This document shows, piece by piece, positions 61,250 through 64,000 of a DNA stretch of 64,000 bases. The DNA lies in contig MU278353.1 of NCBI GenBank assembly GCA_022385755.1, positions 1,170,255-1,234,254 of the forward strand. The letters are read 5' to 3'. Numbering within the stretch: the first letter of the stretch is position 1; each line of letters starts with the position of its first letter. A program made the translations under genes and the position numbers. Origin of the DNA: Trametopsis cervina. Taxonomy: Eukaryota > Basidiomycota > Agaricomycetes > Polyporales > Irpicaceae. The notes beneath the pieces were generated by a model. The model saw only the letters and a list, made by a program, of their open reading frames with translations. It ran no database searches and had not been told where the DNA came from.

Positions 61250-63700
61250 ATGTTCCTCACTTGCCTCTGTGCACTCGAGCTTCTGGATCTCGTGCAACAG
61301 ACAGCAAGGCGAATACGACAATGTCCTATTCCATTCCCCTGGACGTACGGACACCATCACGGCGCGTCAAGTGGGGAAGATATGTACGAGTTATAACGGC
61401 GGGGTTTGACGGAGACTGGTGCGTCCCCGTTCTCTTTTCCACTTATGCCCTGTAGCATTCACAGATCATCACCATTTTCGACATTATCAAGGCAGCGTAC
61501 ATTTGTGACGCGAAGTTTGCCTCGTCCTCATCGCCAGCAAGGCGCATTTCTGGTCGCGGTCCCCCCGAACAGCACATCCGGCGCGGTCTCCTCATCCAGC
61601 TCAACAACAAGGAGTGCAGCATTGGAGCGACGATTGTGGCCTGCTACAGGCACATCAAATATGCAACGATTACTTCCTCTCGACTCCTCCAAAGCATCCC
61701 GGTTAGGAGATACACCTCTGCAGTCCTCAACGTCTCCCTCGCCCGCGCCCCCGGCAACACCTCTCCTCTTCCTCCCCCTCCTCGCTCGTGCCAGTCTGCG
61801 TCAACCTCGCTCTGTAGAGGGCCGCGCTTTCCGGGATGGACTGCAAGCGCACCAACATCACGTTTACGCCATTGCACACAGCCTGCTCGCGCGGGAGCTC
61901 TTGTAGGTCGACATGCCTGGATAGGCACGACGGACGAGACATGCAGTATGTACCAGTCATACGTACGTTAGCCAGACGTTTGTGTTCTCACACGCAGACA
62001 TCAGGTCCCGTGCATTCGCGAAGGTTTCGTGCTATCAGATCGTTCGGGTGCGCAGTGTAGGCTAACCGATGACCTAGTCAGCCGTCAGACGTCAGGGCGA
62101 TTGGAAGAGTAGCAAAGCCTTCAAAATACGGGACGTACGGAGGCTGCCACACCCTAGGATGAACCTCCGACCCCGCGATCAAGGCGTGGCGTATCTAGAG
62201 AATCTCCTCACCTTCCTTTGCGGCCGAAGCTGCGTGCACCGGTCCGCCACCTGCAGCAACGAGCAACTACCTACTTGTCGTCAGAAACTCTCACACCGAC
62301 TTGGCCCAGGGACGACGATACCGGTCCCCCATCATCAACCAATCCCTGCATATGCGTACCAAGAAGTGGCTGTTGGGTCTCCTGGCCGACGTACGCAGCA
62401 TGGACGGCTACTTCGACCTCTTCACACACACTAGAGCCAACATGATTCACCTTCCTGCCGTCGTGGACCCCCGCCTTCCTCGCGGCGTGGCTCCGGCTCT
62501 ACGTCAATGATGCGCAGCGTTCGTGCGCAAATCGCATATACTGTGTGGACTTATCGATATGGGCGTCGACTCGCCGCTCGTCGAGTGTCCCAGCAGCGCC
62601 CTTCCGTGAACACGTTCAAGGGAGCGGTCCACTTGAAGCTCCTGGAGCAGAACATCGTGAGTAACTCCCTTCTCTAGGACTAATTCTGCCTTTCCAGCCG
62701 TGAAACGAGGCCGACAAACTTACCGCAGGTGATCCTGCCACACGCGGCCGTGCTCATGCGTTTAAATAACCTCTGGCCGTTGGCTGCCTGCCGCCAGCGA
62801 CCTTGAGTTTGCAGCGCGATACGTTCACATCTGTTTAACTCACGAAATGAACACGTACGTCGGTTGCAATCGGGCCAGCTGTATTCTTTAGTGAGCCGCA
62901 CCCACCCGACACGCGACCCATTCCCTATTTATTTACAATACTGGTGACAGTTCTGGTCTCAACACCGGGTTTCAACCTCTTTCCCATCCGTTGATGAGCC
63001 GTGCGGTCATCTGAATCAAGCTTGCGCAAGGACTTCACCCGCGTATGTACTCTCGCAAGACCCCCGAGTCGCTCCCTCGACGCCCTCACCACAGCCGTGA
63101 AGCGTCAACACCACTCCGTGCAAGACTGAACCCGCGCCGCACCATGACAACGACACGCTACCCGTGCTGCTGCTCGCGCGCACGCCTGAGCAGAACACGC
63201 AGTAGTTCGCATGGGCGGCGCTGCACTTGGACGGAAATGGCTGCAGCATGTGCGGTACACAGCGAGCGGTGCGCATGTTGACCTCACGCGCGTCGATGGG
63301 TCGAGCAGCTGTGTCGTGTTCCGCGTTCTGCGCCGCGTAGGAGGCACGTTCGGTGCGTCTTTCCCTTCTTACTTTTATGGTCAACCTTCACGCTTCATAT
63401 TTCCACCTATGCGCCAACAAGCACCCCTTACGCTATTTGATCCATTGCTGCATATTTCTCGCCGTCCATGACCGCTCATGATCATGCGACGCACGCAGCC
63501 ACTCAGCAACAAGGCTATGTGTTGGACAGGCTACGTAGAAGAATCCAGAATTCTTATCGTGGGAGAAGGCTCGGTGCGTTGTTTCGCCTAGGTCACAAAA
63601 GCTACGGCACCGCGATAGTATATCCACTAAGCCCTCGTCATTCAACGCTTACTGTGCATGCTGGCAGCCTTGCGAACAGCCTCTGGGCAACATCTCCTTA
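61250..63700. pseudogene. Degenerate non-DUF6535 paralogous sequence right of copy 7
   Basis: Aligns in pieces with the spacers at 38600-41200, 47190-49140 and 53840-54640. Plus strand: EQHIRRGLLIQLNNKECS, SQTFVFSHADIRSRAFAK, KKWLLGLLADVRSMDGYFD, and GYVLDRLRRRIQNSYRGRR. Minus strand: VHDGRKVNHVGSSVCEEVEV, THSLVAEWLRASHDHE. Frames are interrupted by stops and shifts. The strongest cross-copy peptide conservation is on the minus strand around 62400 and on the plus strand around 61600, so the region may hold remnants of more than one gene. Confidence 0.45.
63210..63660. repeat. 450-bp direct repeat, right copy
   Basis: Partner of 54190-54640. Same orientation, about 9 kb apart, the spacing of one array unit. 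Confidence 0.8.
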
Positions 63701-63766
63701 CGACCATACAGCATCTCGCGCCATCGCTCACCGCGGGCTGCTGTCTGGAGGCTGTGTAGAGAGCAT

Positions 63767-63988
63767 TCACGCACGCCATGCATGCATCTGACGTTTGTTA
63801 TCCTCGAGCATACACGCGCAGGCTTCGTTTTCAAAGGCGGCGTGCAGCGCGAAGAGGCTGCACCACTTCGCGGCGCTGTTGGGCAAAGTCTGTAGGGCAG
63901 TCAATGTGCTTAGACCACGAGAAATGCCATGGGTGTGCAAAGTCCAATCGCTTTCATTACGAAGCGACAAATCGACAGGGGTGTGCAA
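63767..63988 (-). CDS. Partial hypothetical protein near the right edge
   Basis: An open minus-strand frame that reads like real protein: DWTLHTHGISRGLSTLTALQ, then NSAAKWCSLFALHAAF and ENEACACMLEDNKRQMHAW. It is interrupted by a stop at the right (63989 onward) and ends shortly after HAW, where a splice donor is not obvious. No other spacer in the window shows this peptide. It may be an exon of a gene extending beyond the window, or a remnant. No family recognised. Confidence 0.3.
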   Translation of the reverse strand: MHTPVDLSLRNESDWTLHTHGISRGLSTLTALQTLPNSAAKWCSLFALHAAFENEACACMLEDNKRQMHAWRA

Positions 63989-64000
63989 CTACGAAGGTAT

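Overview
This window is nuclear DNA of a filamentous basidiomycete, most likely a white-rot Agaricomycete (a polypore-type fungus is my best guess). The reasons are gene structure (many 45-60 nt GT-AG introns, compact spacing, genes on both strands), a class II secreted ligninolytic peroxidase, and proteins of the DUF6535 type, which I know only from Agaricomycetes.

Positions 1-18000 are an ordinary housekeeping/secretome stretch. In order they hold a PC4/SUB1 transcriptional coactivator (+), an ADCK1-like mitochondrial UbiB-family protein (-), a Ser-rich protein of unknown function (+), a TBC-domain Rab GAP (-), a short manganese peroxidase (-), a major facilitator transporter (-) and a secreted-type single-pass membrane protein with a mucin-like stem (-). 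The genes are unrelated in function and do not form an obvious cluster.

Positions about 19800-59400 are a tandem array of seven paralogous genes, all on the minus strand. Each encodes a protein of about 880-1040 residues: an N-terminal four-helix membrane domain (DUF6535 by motif), a helical soluble region, and a variable acidic C-terminal tail. Six reading frames are usable and one (24380-27263) is a clear pseudogene. Two of the usable ones have tails clipped by a frameshift or a stop. The membrane domain is nearly invariant, while the first exon, the linker after the membrane domain and the tail fall into a few classes that are shuffled between copies, which points to unequal crossing over or gene conversion. 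The spacers share promoter-like modules: a TATA-like block, a 12-bp palindrome and a distal GC-rich element. They also carry a second set of paralogous but degenerate sequences that are not DUF6535.

The array continues in spirit to the right edge: the spacer upstream of the last copy repeats earlier spacer material, and a different partial reading frame runs near the window end. The function of DUF6535 proteins is not known to me. The array's expansion, decay and mosaicism resemble fungal self/non-self or defence families, but that is inference only.
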